Shown here: piece after piece, positions 8,429 to 16,273 of the stretch
Layout of the letters: each line of letters begins with the position of its first letter
Position numbering within the stretch: position 1 is the first letter of the stretch
Assembly: GCA_905215035.1 (NCBI GenBank)
Contig: CAJMOJ010000033.1
Location: 1-21,805 of the forward strand
DNA: 21,805 nucleotides
From: an uncultured bacterium
GTDB lineage: Bacteria > Actinomycetota > Coriobacteriia > Coriobacteriales > Eggerthellaceae
Reading direction: 5' to 3'
Program-made: the position numbers and the translations under genes
The notes under the pieces: generated by a model
Told to the model about the DNA's origin: nothing
Seen by the model: the letters and a program-made list of their open reading frames with translations, nothing else
The model's database searches: none

Positions 8429-8934
8429 CCTTCAATCCGTGATCTAATAAAACCCTCGACATCATCTTCTTCAATAGCAAGCGCGTAGGCGATTTCGGAA
8501 TGGAAGCGCTTACGCGCTTCTTTTTCAAGACGAAGGTAGGAGGTTGAAGGATTTTTCCCGCATTCAGTCTGCTCCATAATGCGCGAATGCATGCTCTTTA
8601 CCACGCATACAACATCTTCAATATTGTTGCTGCGCAAGAGCGTACGAAAATGATCTTCGATGGCCTTATGGCTTTTATCAGTGAATGCATCAACTGAAAT
8701 GACCTCAACATTATCAATAAGGTCAAGTGCCTCTTGTTTGCTTAATGCAGGACGCACGGCCTCTAAGCGCGATTCGGGTAAGAGAACTTTGCCAAGTCGT
8801 TCATTGAGCGGTTTGAGTTGATAGTAGTTGATAGTTTTATCAGGGTCTTGGAAGTCAGGTCGTTGCTCGATAGCGACAATCTCACATACTCCGTAGTTTG
8901 CATACATCACATGGTCGCCGCAGTTAAAATTCAT
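8425..8934 (-). CDS. CarD/CdnL-family transcriptional regulator, divergent
   Basis: CarD-family proteins bind the RNA polymerase beta lobe through an N-terminal Tudor-like domain and stabilise open promoter complexes. Here residues 1-60 (NFNCGDHVMYANYGVCEIVAIEQ and the strand pattern after it) match that domain, and 66-169 form the expected helical domain. The frame extends to 9051, but family proteins begin M-x-F just before the GD-x-V-x-Y motif, so I chose the ATG at 8934 (ATG 8943 is the alternative; both have only weak ribosome sites). The helical half is unusual: it contains no tryptophan, whereas canonical CarD has one conserved Trp that wedges into the promoter, and the usual LS-x-GEKK-x-ML stretch is replaced. 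Function as a general CarD is therefore doubtful. It ends by overlapping the symporter stop. Confidence 0.8.
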   Translation of the reverse strand: MNFNCGDHVMYANYGVCEIVAIEQRPDFQDPDKTINYYQLKPLNERLGKVLLPESRLEAVRPALSKQEALDLIDNVEVISVDAFTDKSHKAIEDHFRTLLRSNNIEDVVCVVKSMHSRIMEQTECGKNPSTSYLRLEKEARKRFHSEIAYALAIEEDDVEGFIRSRIEG

Positions 8935-9269
8935 GCGTTTCATCTCTTTTCTGCCTACCTTGTTGTCTGCTGAGCAGGCATCAAATCTATAAATAGCATA
9001 CCACCGTATTGAGGCTTTGAGCGGGGGTAAAACGGCGAGAATCCATCGCATAGGGTAATCTTCTTGTATAGTTATGGATGAAAAATGCAGGTAAAATCTG
9101 TGTTGAGATTATTCTTCTTTACCATTGATAACGTTAATACGGTATTCTGTAATTCCCGCATAAAGTGGCACCATGCAATACAGTGGTAGTGTCCAGTGCG
9201 GTCGTGTAGGGTAAGTTAGAGTATTTCTCTTGTTAGGTACTAGCAAAGATGAAATAAGGAGGCGATCAT
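8935..9269. other. Gene-free stretch between the CarD-like gene and the small membrane protein gene
   Basis: This divergent spacer should hold promoters for both flanking genes. The plus-strand promoter is listed separately. On the minus strand I see no convincing promoter for the CarD-like gene, only AT-rich patches such as TATACA (revcomp near 9066-9071). The short frames across it (an N-terminal extension of the CarD-like frame to 9051, and a minus frame 9109-9300) have no recognisable protein features. Confidence 0.4.
9125..9153 (+). promoter_or_regulatory. Candidate sigma-A promoter for the small membrane protein gene
   Basis: TTGATA (9125-9130) and TGTAAT (9148-9153) each match five of six consensus bases and are separated by the ideal 17 bp. 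Transcription would start near 9160, giving a leader of about 110 nt before the gene at 9270. Confidence 0.5.
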
Positions 9270-9611
9270 ATGGGTGCAATAGCGCGATTAGGTCAGTCAT
9301 TGCCTCTCGTTATCGCCTTGGTTATTTTGGCGTTAGGTATTTACTTTTTTGTATCATGGACCAAGTCACCTATGCGCGCAAAAGAGGTTCTTATTAAAGT
9401 GTTTACTATCCTGACACTTATTTTGTCTGCTTTCTTTTTGCTGGCCAGCCTTTATGCGCTCTTTGAGGGAAATTGGTCTGTTCTTGAATTAACGGGAATG
9501 TTTTTGGCTATAGCACTTGTTGCACTTGTCATTACGCGTCTATGTCGTTGGCGTATGCTCAAACATCATCCTGAATATAAGGACAAACGGTATCCCACTG
9601 AATATCTCTAA
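9270..9611 (+). CDS. Small membrane protein of unknown function
   Basis: I do not recognise this 113-residue protein. It shows three hydrophobic helices (about 11-29, 42-65 and 72-90), short positively charged loops, and a charged C-terminal tail (RWRMLKHHPEYKDKRYPTEYL, given here only as its character: basic then acidic and tyrosine-containing). There is no cleavable signal peptide and no catalytic motif. It is likely a real gene: AAGGAGG sits 7 nt before the ATG, and a good promoter lies upstream. It is transcribed alone, convergent with pepF. Confidence 0.7.
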   Translation: MGAIARLGQSLPLVIALVILALGIYFFVSWTKSPMRAKEVLIKVFTILTLILSAFFLLASLYALFEGNWSVLELTGMFLAIALVALVITRLCRWRMLKHHPEYKDKRYPTEYL

Positions 9612-9633
9612 TGTTCATATCTTTAGTGTTTAA

Positions 9634-9658
9634 GGCGTTTAACGCCTGTTGCGTTAAA
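9634..9658 (+). repeat. Two mutually exclusive hairpins after the small membrane protein gene
   Basis: TTTAACGC at 9638-9645 pairs with GCGTTAAA at 9651-9658 over a 5-nt loop. An overlapping near-perfect palindrome, GGCGTTTAACGCC (9634-9646), uses the same bases, so only one can form. The run after the stem (GGTTTCTATA) is too weak to call this a firm intrinsic terminator, although its place 27 bp past the stop fits that role. Confidence 0.45.
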
Positions 9659-9691
9659 GGTTTCTATACCGCATCTCTCAATGTGTTTACG

Positions 9692-9721
9692 AGCGGGAAC
9701 CCCTCTGTGGAGATTCCCGCT
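9692..9721. terminator. Hairpin between convergent genes, possible terminator
   Basis: AGCGGGAA (9692-9699) pairs perfectly with TTCCCGCT (9714-9721), forming a GC-rich 8-bp stem 21 bp beyond the pepF stop codon. Neither side is followed by a clear T tract, so it may be a weak bidirectional terminator or simply a transcript-end stabiliser. Confidence 0.4.
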
Positions 9722-9741
9722 AACTGAGTGTGTTTCAACTT

Positions 9742-11544
9742 TTATGAGAGTTCATGCATAAGTGCAGCCATTTCATCTACTAAGGAAGAAAAGGTATTGA
9801 GTGCTTCATCAATTGGTTGAGGGGTAGTCATATCAACTCCCGCACCTTGCAGAAGCGCAATAGGGGGCTTTGAGCAACCGCCCGATAAGAACTCGAGATA
9901 CGCATCGACTGCAGATTGTCCACCGTGCAAAATGCGTTCAGACAACGCGATGGCAGCAGCAAATCCCGTGGCGTATTGGTAGACATAGTAGTCGTAATAA
10001 AAATGAGGGATACGCGCCCATTCAAGAGTAATTTCATCATCAAGTTCAACAGCGCTGCCAAAGTACTCTTTATTGAGATCAGCATACAGAGCGCATAAGG
10101 TATCGGCAGTAAGTCCAACGCCCGTAGCAGTGAGTTCATTGATTTTGAGTTCGAATTCCGCAAACATGGTCTGCCGATATAACGTAGCACGGAACTGCTC
10201 AAGGAAGTGATTGAGTAAATAAGCACGCTCGGTTTTTGAGCTTGCGTGATCAAGGAAATAGTGGGTAAGAAGAGCTTCGTTGCAGGTTGATGCTACTTCA
10301 GCTACGAAGATTACGTAATTTGAATAGGCGATAGGCTGATGTTCACATGAGAGATAGGTGTGAATTGAGTGTCCCATTTCATGAATTAGGGTAAATACAT
10401 CGTCGAGTTGCCCTTGGAAATTGAGAAGCATAACGGGATGCATGCCATAGCTGCCCGCGGAATAGGCGCCTGAGCGTTTACCGGGGTTTTCATAGACGTC
10501 GATCCAGCGATTATTGAGCGCTTCTTTGACAAGGGCACAGTACTCTTCTCCGAGGGGCTTAAGTGCTTCAAGTATGATTGCGCATGCTTCTTCATACGTA
10601 AAAGTCATTTCAAAATTCTCTACTATAGGAACATAGAGATCCCAAAAATGAAGCGTATCAAGGGCGAGTAGTTCTTTGCGTAATGAGGTGTAGTGATGGA
10701 GCGCATCGAGATGTGTATGAACTGTATTAATTAAATTGGTGTAAACCTCGACAGGTACTTCATTGTTGGTAAGTGAACGCTCAAGTGTTGAGGTGTAGTT
10801 GCGTGCATCGGCATAAAACTGTTGTTGTTTCATTTGTGCTGAAAGCGTTGCGGCCGAAGTGTTGCGGAACTGCTGATAGACCGAATAGAGCGCGTGAAAA
10901 GCTGACTCACGCAAGGTCCTATCGGGTGACATCATAAGTGGTATATAGGTTCCATGGGTAACGGGGTGAACTTTGCCCTCTGAGTCATAGGCATCAGGAA
11001 AAGTTAAATCAGCGTCGTTGAGAAGTGAATAGATATTACCTGGTTGTTGAGCGAGTTCTCCCACTTTAGCAAGAAGGGCTTCTTCTGCTGGTGAGAGTGT
11101 GTGGTCGCGCTGCTGAAAAATAAGATCGATCGCACGTTTATAGAGAAGCAGATCAGGCTCATCGGCATAAAATGCTTCCATTTCCGCTTCAGTTAGAGTT
11201 AGCAGCTCAGGAGTAGCCCATGAGTTCGCTGCTGAGATAGAGACATAGAGATTCATTACTTGTGCTGAGAGATCTTGATAAGTAGAAACGCGCGTATCTT
11301 CATCACTTTTGCGTTCTGCGTAATTTACAAGCTTGCCAAGGGCCACGCTCACTTCATCATCAAGTCGCATGAACTCTAAAAGTTTTGTTGCATCTTGGGA
11401 GATGGTTCCAGCGTAGGCAGCAAGCTGATCGGGATAGCTTTGTGCCTCTTGCAGTGCTGCGCGCATGGCGTCGTCGTCAGGGTAGATATCAGTGAGATCC
11501 CATAGATAGGCGGGATCTTGTTGAGCGCGTTCTGTGAGAGTCAT
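9742..11544 (-). CDS. pepF: Oligoendopeptidase F (M3 family zinc metallopeptidase)
   Basis: A cytoplasmic peptidase that cleaves medium-length oligopeptides. The zinc motif H388-E-M-G-H392 is followed 24 residues later by the third ligand, E416 in AEVASTCNEALL, the M3B arrangement; 600 residues is the normal PepF length. The N-terminal helical lobe and the PAYLWDLTDIYP opening also match the family. The frame extends to an ATG at 11601, but that ATG lies inside an inverted repeat and has no ribosome site. The ATG at 11544 follows AAAAGGA at a good distance and gives the usual PepF beginning, MTLTERAQQDP. It is a single-gene unit facing the small membrane protein gene. Confidence 0.95.
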   Translation of the reverse strand: MTLTERAQQDPAYLWDLTDIYPDDDAMRAALQEAQSYPDQLAAYAGTISQDATKLLEFMRLDDEVSVALGKLVNYAERKSDEDTRVSTYQDLSAQVMNLYVSISAANSWATPELLTLTEAEMEAFYADEPDLLLYKRAIDLIFQQRDHTLSPAEEALLAKVGELAQQPGNIYSLLNDADLTFPDAYDSEGKVHPVTHGTYIPLMMSPDRTLRESAFHALYSVYQQFRNTSAATLSAQMKQQQFYADARNYTSTLERSLTNNEVPVEVYTNLINTVHTHLDALHHYTSLRKELLALDTLHFWDLYVPIVENFEMTFTYEEACAIILEALKPLGEEYCALVKEALNNRWIDVYENPGKRSGAYSAGSYGMHPVMLLNFQGQLDDVFTLIHEMGHSIHTYLSCEHQPIAYSNYVIFVAEVASTCNEALLTHYFLDHASSKTERAYLLNHFLEQFRATLYRQTMFAEFELKINELTATGVGLTADTLCALYADLNKEYFGSAVELDDEITLEWARIPHFYYDYYVYQYATGFAAAIALSERILHGGQSAVDAYLEFLSGGCSKPPIALLQGAGVDMTTPQPIDEALNTFSSLVDEMAALMHELS

Positions 11545-11568
11545 GGTAGTTCCTTTTACTTGTTGGGG

Positions 11569-11601
11569 ATGCCGCGCTCGAGGGAAATATTGTCGCGGCA
11601 T
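11569..11601 (-). promoter_or_regulatory. Inverted repeat in the pepF leader
   Basis: ATGCCGCG (11569-11576) and CGCGGCAT (11594-11601) form a perfect 8-bp inverted repeat with a 17-nt spacer, 25 bp upstream of the pepF start and just downstream of the proposed promoter. No T tract follows on the minus strand, so it is not a standard attenuator. It could be an operator or an mRNA stem-loop. Confidence 0.4.
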
Positions 11602-11619
11602 ACTTGTATGATAATGCTC

Positions 11620-11648
11620 ATTATTTTAGGGATATTGTTTTTAGTCAG
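11620..11648 (-). promoter_or_regulatory. Candidate sigma-A promoter of pepF
   Basis: On the minus strand, CTGACT (-35, plus positions 11643-11648) and AATAAT (-10, 11620-11625) are separated by 17 bp; the -10 matches five of six consensus bases. Transcription would begin near 11612, placing the inverted repeat of the leader at roughly +11 to +43. Confidence 0.45.
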
Positions 11649-11831
11649 TATAGCGATAATACGCCGTTTCTCGATAAGGTTTACTCTGAGAAGCATGAGC
11701 ACGCGTGTTTTTTAGTATGGTTTATTTCAGTTAAAAGATGCGCAAGCAAGATCGTGGTACTTTGTATTGCGGTTAAGGCTTTTTTCTAGGTTATGGGCGC
11801 ACAGAGAAGTACCAGAGAGGATTTGTCTGAC

Positions 11832-12434
11832 ATGGATGTTGTATGTCTTGATTTGGAAGGCGTATTGGTACCTGAGATTTGGATTGCATTTTCAAAGGCA
11901 AGCGGAATCCCTGAGCTTTCTCGAACCACGCGTGATGAACCTGACTATAACAAGCTTATGCAGTGGCGTTTAGGCATCTTGAAAGAGCATGGTTTGGGAT
12001 TGCAAGAGATTCAAGATACTATTGCGACTATTGATCCTATTCCGGGTGCCAAAGAGTTTTTAGATGCATTGCGTGATCGTGCGCAGGTTATTATCATCTC
12101 AGATACCTTTACCCAATTTGCAAAGCCTCTTATGAAAAAGCTTGGAATGCCCACCTTGTTTTGCAATGAGCTTGTAGTTGCAGATGACGGAGAAATTACG
12201 GGATTTGCTATGCGTTGTCCTGAATCCAAGTTGACGACCGTGCGAGCACTGCAATCGTGCGGTTTTAATACCATTGCAGCAGGGGATTCTCATAATGATG
12301 TGGCGATGATCAAAGCCGGTAAGGCAGGGTTTCTCTTTAAGAGCACTGATGCAATCAAGGCTGACAATCCTGAAATTCCAGCATTCGAGGAGTATGATGA
12401 GCTTCTGGCAGCAATTACTGAGGTACTCGACTAG
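11832..12434 (+). CDS. thrH: Phosphoserine phosphatase/homoserine phosphotransferase
   Basis: A HAD-superfamily enzyme that in Pseudomonas aeruginosa hydrolyses phosphoserine and can transfer its phosphate to homoserine, linking serine and threonine synthesis. The start CLDLEGVLVPEIWIAF is nearly identical to that protein as I remember it, including Glu9 in place of the second Asp of the HAD motif (D7-L-E9). Motif II is ISDTF, and motif IV is GDSHND. I use the ATG at 11832, which matches the family N-terminus and has AGAGG upstream, not the in-frame ATG at 11793. It is 200 residues long and stands alone between pepF (divergent) and the amr genes. The 11649-11831 spacer shows no clear promoter to me. 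Confidence 0.92.
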   Translation: MDVVCLDLEGVLVPEIWIAFSKASGIPELSRTTRDEPDYNKLMQWRLGILKEHGLGLQEIQDTIATIDPIPGAKEFLDALRDRAQVIIISDTFTQFAKPLMKKLGMPTLFCNELVVADDGEITGFAMRCPESKLTTVRALQSCGFNTIAAGDSHNDVAMIKAGKAGFLFKSTDAIKADNPEIPAFEEYDELLAAITEVLD

Positions 12435-12495
12435 CTGATTGATGTCCAGCAGCCGTCAATTGATTCTGATGTGCTTTGGCTAATAACGGCGTTTG

Positions 12496-12525
12496 TTTAC
12501 TAGGTATGGCAGAGCTGTCTATAAG
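12496..12525 (+). promoter_or_regulatory. Candidate promoter of the amr operon
   Basis: TTTACT (12496-12501) and TATAAG (12520-12525) are spaced 18 bp apart. They are the best pair I find in the 261-bp spacer 12435-12695. A TATAAC at about 12637 lacks a partner. Nothing else in the spacer is recognisable: no tRNA, no riboswitch and no strong hairpin. Confidence 0.3.
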
Positions 12526-12695
12526 GCTGTGTGAATCTTTAACCGCAAAACAATAGCAAAATTCTAACGTGACGATTGCAAGTAATCTTCTGTGTCCATT
12601 TTCTGCTTAATGCGCTACTAGCATAAAGAAGAACTATAACGTGCAGAATAAAAAGCAGATGCATGAATGAGTGCTTTGGGTAAGGTAGGGATTTT

Positions 12696-14093
12696 ATGGG
12701 CATCGTTGCGGCATACGCTATTCCACATCCACCGCTTATTGTGCCGACGGTTGGTCGCGGTGAAGAAAAAGCTATTCAGGCTACTATTGATGCGTATGAG
12801 GAAGTTGCTCAACGCATACAGCAGCATCATCCTCAAACCATTGTGGTGATCTCACCTCATGCTCCTTTGTATAGAGACGGTTTTTACGTTTCTCTTTCTG
12901 AGGCTTCCGAAGGGAGCATGGCACAATTTATGGCGCCGCAAGAGCGTCTTGAAGTTCTCAACGATACTGAATTTGAATGGCTGTTAGCGCAAGAACTTAA
13001 AGCGGCAGGGATTCTTACGGTGGGCAGCGGTAAAGAAGTTGAAGAGCTTGATCATGCAGCATATGTGCCGCTTTCGTTTCTTCGTGACTCACTGGATCAA
13101 TACAAAATAGTGCGTGTCGGATTATCGGGATTGCCCTCTGTTGTGCATAGGCAAGTAGGTAAAATCATTGCGCGTGTTGCTCAGGAGACTGAAACTACAA
13201 CGGTGTTACTTGCAAGTGGAGATCTCTCTCATAAACTTACCTCCGACGGTCCCTATGGTTATGCTGCAGCAGGTCCTGAATTTGACGCACAAATTGTAGG
13301 CATCTTCTCTCAGAACAACCTCGATCGCTTGTTTACGCTTGATCCTCTTCTTTGTGAAGCAGCAGCTGAATGCGGATTGCGGTCGTTTGAAATTATGGCG
13401 GGAGCGCTTGAAGGTAAAGAGTGTCAAGCGGAAGTTCTCAGCTATGAAGGCCCCTTTGGTGTTGGATATGTTGTAGCGGCATTTGAGGTTATAGGATCTA
13501 AAGGTGATGTTTTGGAAGATTGCCCAACTAACCAGGAAGCCCCAACTGACCAGGAAGTCGATCCTTATGTCGCTCTTGCGCGTCAAAGTGTTGAAACATA
13601 TGTTGCAACTGGTGAAGTTCTTGCTGTGCCTGACGATACACCCAAGGTGCTTCTTGCTACGCAAGCTGGCGTGTTTGTGTCACTTCATGAGCATGGTGAA
13701 CTGCGCGGTTGTATTGGCACCATTAGCCCCGTAAGAGAATCGCTTGCCCAAGAGATTATTGCTAATGGCGTTGCAGCTTGTAGCGAAGATCCGCGGTTTA
13801 TACCGGTTGAGCCTAAGGAGCTTGAGTATCTTGAATACTCAGTTGATGTACTTTCAGCTCCTGAGCCTATAGCATCTCTTGATGATCTTGATCCACAGCG
13901 GTATGGCGTTATTGTTTCTAAGGGTATGAAACGGGGACTTCTTCTACCTTGTCTTGATGGGATAGATACGGTAGAGCAGCAAGTCGGTATCGCTATGGCT
14001 AAGGCGGGGATTTCACCGCAAGAACTTCCGGTGGCACTCGAACGTTTTGAGGTGGTGCGTCACACTAAAGGGGGAGAAAGTCGTGCCTTGTAG
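12696..14093 (+). CDS. amrA: AmmeMemoRadiSam system protein A with N-terminal LigB-like domain
   Basis: A two-domain fusion of 465 residues. Residues 1-265 resemble the class III extradiol dioxygenase subunit B fold (distantly related to Memo), with candidate metal histidines H11 and H55 (AIPHPP, SPHAP) and SGDLSH further on. Residues 289-455 are an AMMECR1 domain with its hallmark LRGCIGT at 336-342. This architecture is known from anaerobic bacteria. It stands in for separate Memo and AMMECR1 proteins in the AmmeMemoRadiSam set, and I know of no settled biochemical role for it. The linker (268-288) contains a short tandem duplication. ATG 12696 follows AGGTAGGG. The 3' end overlaps amrS by 11 bp, so the two proteins are probably made together. 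Confidence 0.88.
   Translation: MGIVAAYAIPHPPLIVPTVGRGEEKAIQATIDAYEEVAQRIQQHHPQTIVVISPHAPLYRDGFYVSLSEASEGSMAQFMAPQERLEVLNDTEFEWLLAQELKAAGILTVGSGKEVEELDHAAYVPLSFLRDSLDQYKIVRVGLSGLPSVVHRQVGKIIARVAQETETTTVLLASGDLSHKLTSDGPYGYAAAGPEFDAQIVGIFSQNNLDRLFTLDPLLCEAAAECGLRSFEIMAGALEGKECQAEVLSYEGPFGVGYVVAAFEVIGSKGDVLEDCPTNQEAPTDQEVDPYVALARQSVETYVATGEVLAVPDDTPKVLLATQAGVFVSLHEHGELRGCIGTISPVRESLAQEIIANGVAACSEDPRFIPVEPKELEYLEYSVDVLSAPEPIASLDDLDPQRYGVIVSKGMKRGLLLPCLDGIDTVEQQVGIAMAKAGISPQELPVALERFEVVRHTKGGESRAL
13523..13557 (+). repeat. Tandem duplication in the amrA interdomain linker
   Basis: Two 17-nt copies (13523-13539 and 13541-13557, period 18 bp) differ at one base. They encode the acidic linker repeat PTNQEA/PTDQEV between the LigB-like and AMMECR1 domains. 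The period keeps the frame, so the copies lengthen the linker without disrupting either domain. Confidence 0.8.
14069..14076 (+). promoter_or_regulatory. Ribosome binding site that fixes the amrS start
   Basis: AGGGGGAG lies inside the last codons of amrA and 6 nt before the GTG at 14083. It selects that GTG over the upstream TTG at 14047. Confidence 0.75.
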
Positions 14094-14961
14094 TGATTCA
14101 CCCCATCATGCGACAGGAGATCTGTCAGCAAAGGTAGTCTGCCCGGTATGCCCGCATGCTTGCACGCTTTCAGATGGGCAAGTGGGGATATGCGGCGCTC
14201 GTCAAGCCTGTGACGGGCGTGTTGTTGATCAAAATTATGGACGTCTTACTTCTATGGCGCTCGATCCTATAGAGAAAAAGCCGTTAGCATGCTATAAATC
14301 GGGTTCACTCATTCTCTCCATTGGATCGTATGGCTGTAATATGCGTTGTCCTTTTTGTCAGAACGCATCGATTTCATATGCTCATCAAGAAACCGTGCCG
14401 TGGTGGCAAAGCACGCCTGAGCACGTGGTTGAAACGGCGCAGTCTCTTATGGAGAAGGGCAATATTGGCATTGCCTATACGTATAATGAGCCCTTGATTG
14501 GCTATGAATTTGTACGCGATACTTCTATCAAAGCTCATGACGCTGGTCTGGTAAACATTATTGTCTCAAATGGTATGATCAATCCTCAACCGCTTTCGGA
14601 ATTGACGACCTTACTTGATGCTGCAAACATTGATTTGAAGGGATTTAGCGATTCATTTTATCGATGGGCGGGCGGGGATTTTGAGACGGTAAAGCATACA
14701 ATAGCCACTCTGGCTCATACGCCTACCTGTCATCTTGAAGTGACAACTCTTATTATTCCCGGAATTAATGATGATCCTCTGCTTATGGATGAGATGGCCT
14801 CATGGCTTGCGCGTCTTGATCCTGATATCCCGTACCATATTACCCGTTTTTTCCCTTGTCATGCCTTGACTGACCGCAAGCCAACTGAAGTGGCGGTAAT
14901 TCATCAGTTGGTTGAGATCGCGCGCACTCATTTAACACGGGTCTTTCCTGGTAATTGTTAA
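14083..14961 (+). CDS. amrS: AmmeMemoRadiSam system radical SAM enzyme
   Basis: A radical SAM protein of 292 residues related to pyruvate formate-lyase activating enzymes. The [4Fe-4S]/SAM motif is C85-x3-C89-x2-C92 (YGCNMRCPFCQN). An N-terminal cysteine group, C20-x2-C23-x3-C27 with C37 (CPVCPHAC and GICGAR), is typical of this family and may hold a metal. A YTYNEPL segment and ANIDLKGF follow as in PflA-like enzymes. The frame opens at TTG 14047, but the GTG at 14083 has the ribosome site and gives the normal length, overlapping amrA by 11 bp. Its substrate is unknown; the partnership with AMMECR1/Memo-like proteins is the main clue. It converges on ackA with a gap of only 19 bp. Confidence 0.93.
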   Translation: MPCSDSPHHATGDLSAKVVCPVCPHACTLSDGQVGICGARQACDGRVVDQNYGRLTSMALDPIEKKPLACYKSGSLILSIGSYGCNMRCPFCQNASISYAHQETVPWWQSTPEHVVETAQSLMEKGNIGIAYTYNEPLIGYEFVRDTSIKAHDAGLVNIIVSNGMINPQPLSELTTLLDAANIDLKGFSDSFYRWAGGDFETVKHTIATLAHTPTCHLEVTTLIIPGINDDPLLMDEMASWLARLDPDIPYHITRFFPCHALTDRKPTEVAVIHQLVEIARTHLTRVFPGNC

Positions 14962-14980
14962 TACAAGTGGTATCAAGAAC

Positions 14981-16273
14981 CTACATGACTGCCCAAGGAT
15001 CGCTGATATCAACCCCGGCTGCAATAAAGGCAACATCGCGTGCAATTTCGGCCTCCTCATCAGTAGGGATGACCAACACATCGACTGTGGATTCATCAGT
15101 TGAAATACAACGGTCTCCTTTGCCGGTAACCATATTGCGCTCTTGGTCAATCTGGATACCAAAGGGTTCTAGTCCTCTGAAGATAAGACGACGGGCGTAT
15201 GGGTCGTTTTCACCGACACCTGCGGTGCAAACAATAACATCAACACCAGCAAGTTCAAAAAAGTAAGCACCAATCATGCGTCTAATAGAGGTGAGGAAAA
15301 TATCGTAGGCAAGCTCCGCCTGCTCATCTCCTGTCTTAATGACTTCTTTAAGTGCGCGAAGATCTCCTGACACACCAGATACGCCAAGCAGGCCAGACTC
15401 GCGATTGAGGATGGCATCAAGTTCGGAGGGAGTAAGATTGTCCATTTCCATGATGGCGGTAATAATAGCAGGATCAACCGAGCCAGATCGAGTTCCCATC
15501 ATAATACCGTCAAGAGGCGTGTAACCCATTGTAGTGTCCATAGAGATACCATGATCGATAGCAGTCAGCGATGCTCCTGCTCCTAAATGACAGGTAATCA
15601 TTTTAAGATCACGTGGTGATTTGCCTAAAAATTCTGCAGCACGGCGTGAAACGTATTTATGACTCATACCATGAAAACCAAAGCGCCTGATTCCTTTTTC
15701 TGCGTAATAGCGATAAGGAATAGGGTAGACGTAGTTGCGCGCAGGCATAGTTTGGTGGAATGCCGTGTCAAACGCAGTGACTTCGAGTGCATGCGGCAGG
15801 ATTTCTTGACAGCGATTAAGTACTGCAAGTGCCGAAGGATTATGGAGAGGCGCGAGATCACTGAGTCGATCAATAACCTCAATAACGTGATCGTCAACTT
15901 CAACCGAACAGCCAAATACATCACCGCCATGTGCAATACGGTGACCTACAGCTTCAATCTCGTCGAGAGATGCTATAACAGCATGAGGGTCAGTGGTAAG
16001 CGCAGTAAGCACTACGGTAAGAGCTTCGGTTGCTGAATTGGCTTCAACCTGTGTGCGGCATTCAGTTTCAGCGATATGGTTTTTGTAAGTAAGTTGCGCC
16101 TGGTTGCTTCCTACACGTTCAACTACACCTGAGAGCAGAACAGTAAGTTTGGGGTCAGTTGCGAGTGCTTGAGCGGGTGGCATTTGGGTAAGGGATGCCT
16201 CATCGATAGGGTCAAGTTCAAACAGTTTAAACTTGAGGGAACTTGAACCAGCATTAACTACAAGTATTTTCAT
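14981..16273 (-). CDS. ackA: Acetate kinase
   Basis: Interconverts acetyl phosphate plus ADP with acetate plus ATP, the ATP-yielding step of acetate fermentation. The signature NAGSSSLKFKLF opens the protein, followed by GHRIAHGG, RFGFHGMSHKYVS, the catalytic/nucleotide stretch HLGAGAS and TAGVGEND. At 430 residues it is about 30 longer than usual, partly because of an insertion of roughly 20 residues after strand 1 (about residues 20-45, rich in Ala, Pro and Gln). GAGGTGATC, an exceptionally good match to the 16S anti-Shine-Dalgarno, lies at plus positions 16279-16287. Its ATG overlaps the stop of the upstream response regulator as ATGA. No pta gene is present in the window. Confidence 0.97.
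   Translation of the reverse strand: MKILVVNAGSSSLKFKLFELDPIDEASLTQMPPAQALATDPKLTVLLSGVVERVGSNQAQLTYKNHIAETECRTQVEANSATEALTVVLTALTTDPHAVIASLDEIEAVGHRIAHGGDVFGCSVEVDDHVIEVIDRLSDLAPLHNPSALAVLNRCQEILPHALEVTAFDTAFHQTMPARNYVYPIPYRYYAEKGIRRFGFHGMSHKYVSRRAAEFLGKSPRDLKMITCHLGAGASLTAIDHGISMDTTMGYTPLDGIMMGTRSGSVDPAIITAIMEMDNLTPSELDAILNRESGLLGVSGVSGDLRALKEVIKTGDEQAELAYDIFLTSIRRMIGAYFFELAGVDVIVCTAGVGENDPYARRLIFRGLEPFGIQIDQERNMVTGKGDRCISTDESTVDVLVIPTDEEAEIARDVAFIAAGVDISDPWAVM

Noticed and set aside
9109..9300. Minus-strand frame of 63 residues overlapping the small membrane protein start
   Set aside because: It covers the promoter and ribosome site of a better-supported plus-strand gene and has no recognisable protein features.
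11602..11792. Small plus-strand frames between pepF and thrH
   Set aside because: No ribosome sites, and the encoded peptides resemble no protein I know. They lie in the divergent control region.
12435..12695. tRNA or other RNA gene in the spacer before amrA
   Set aside because: No T-arm motif, no cloverleaf-like pairing and no strong hairpin were found.
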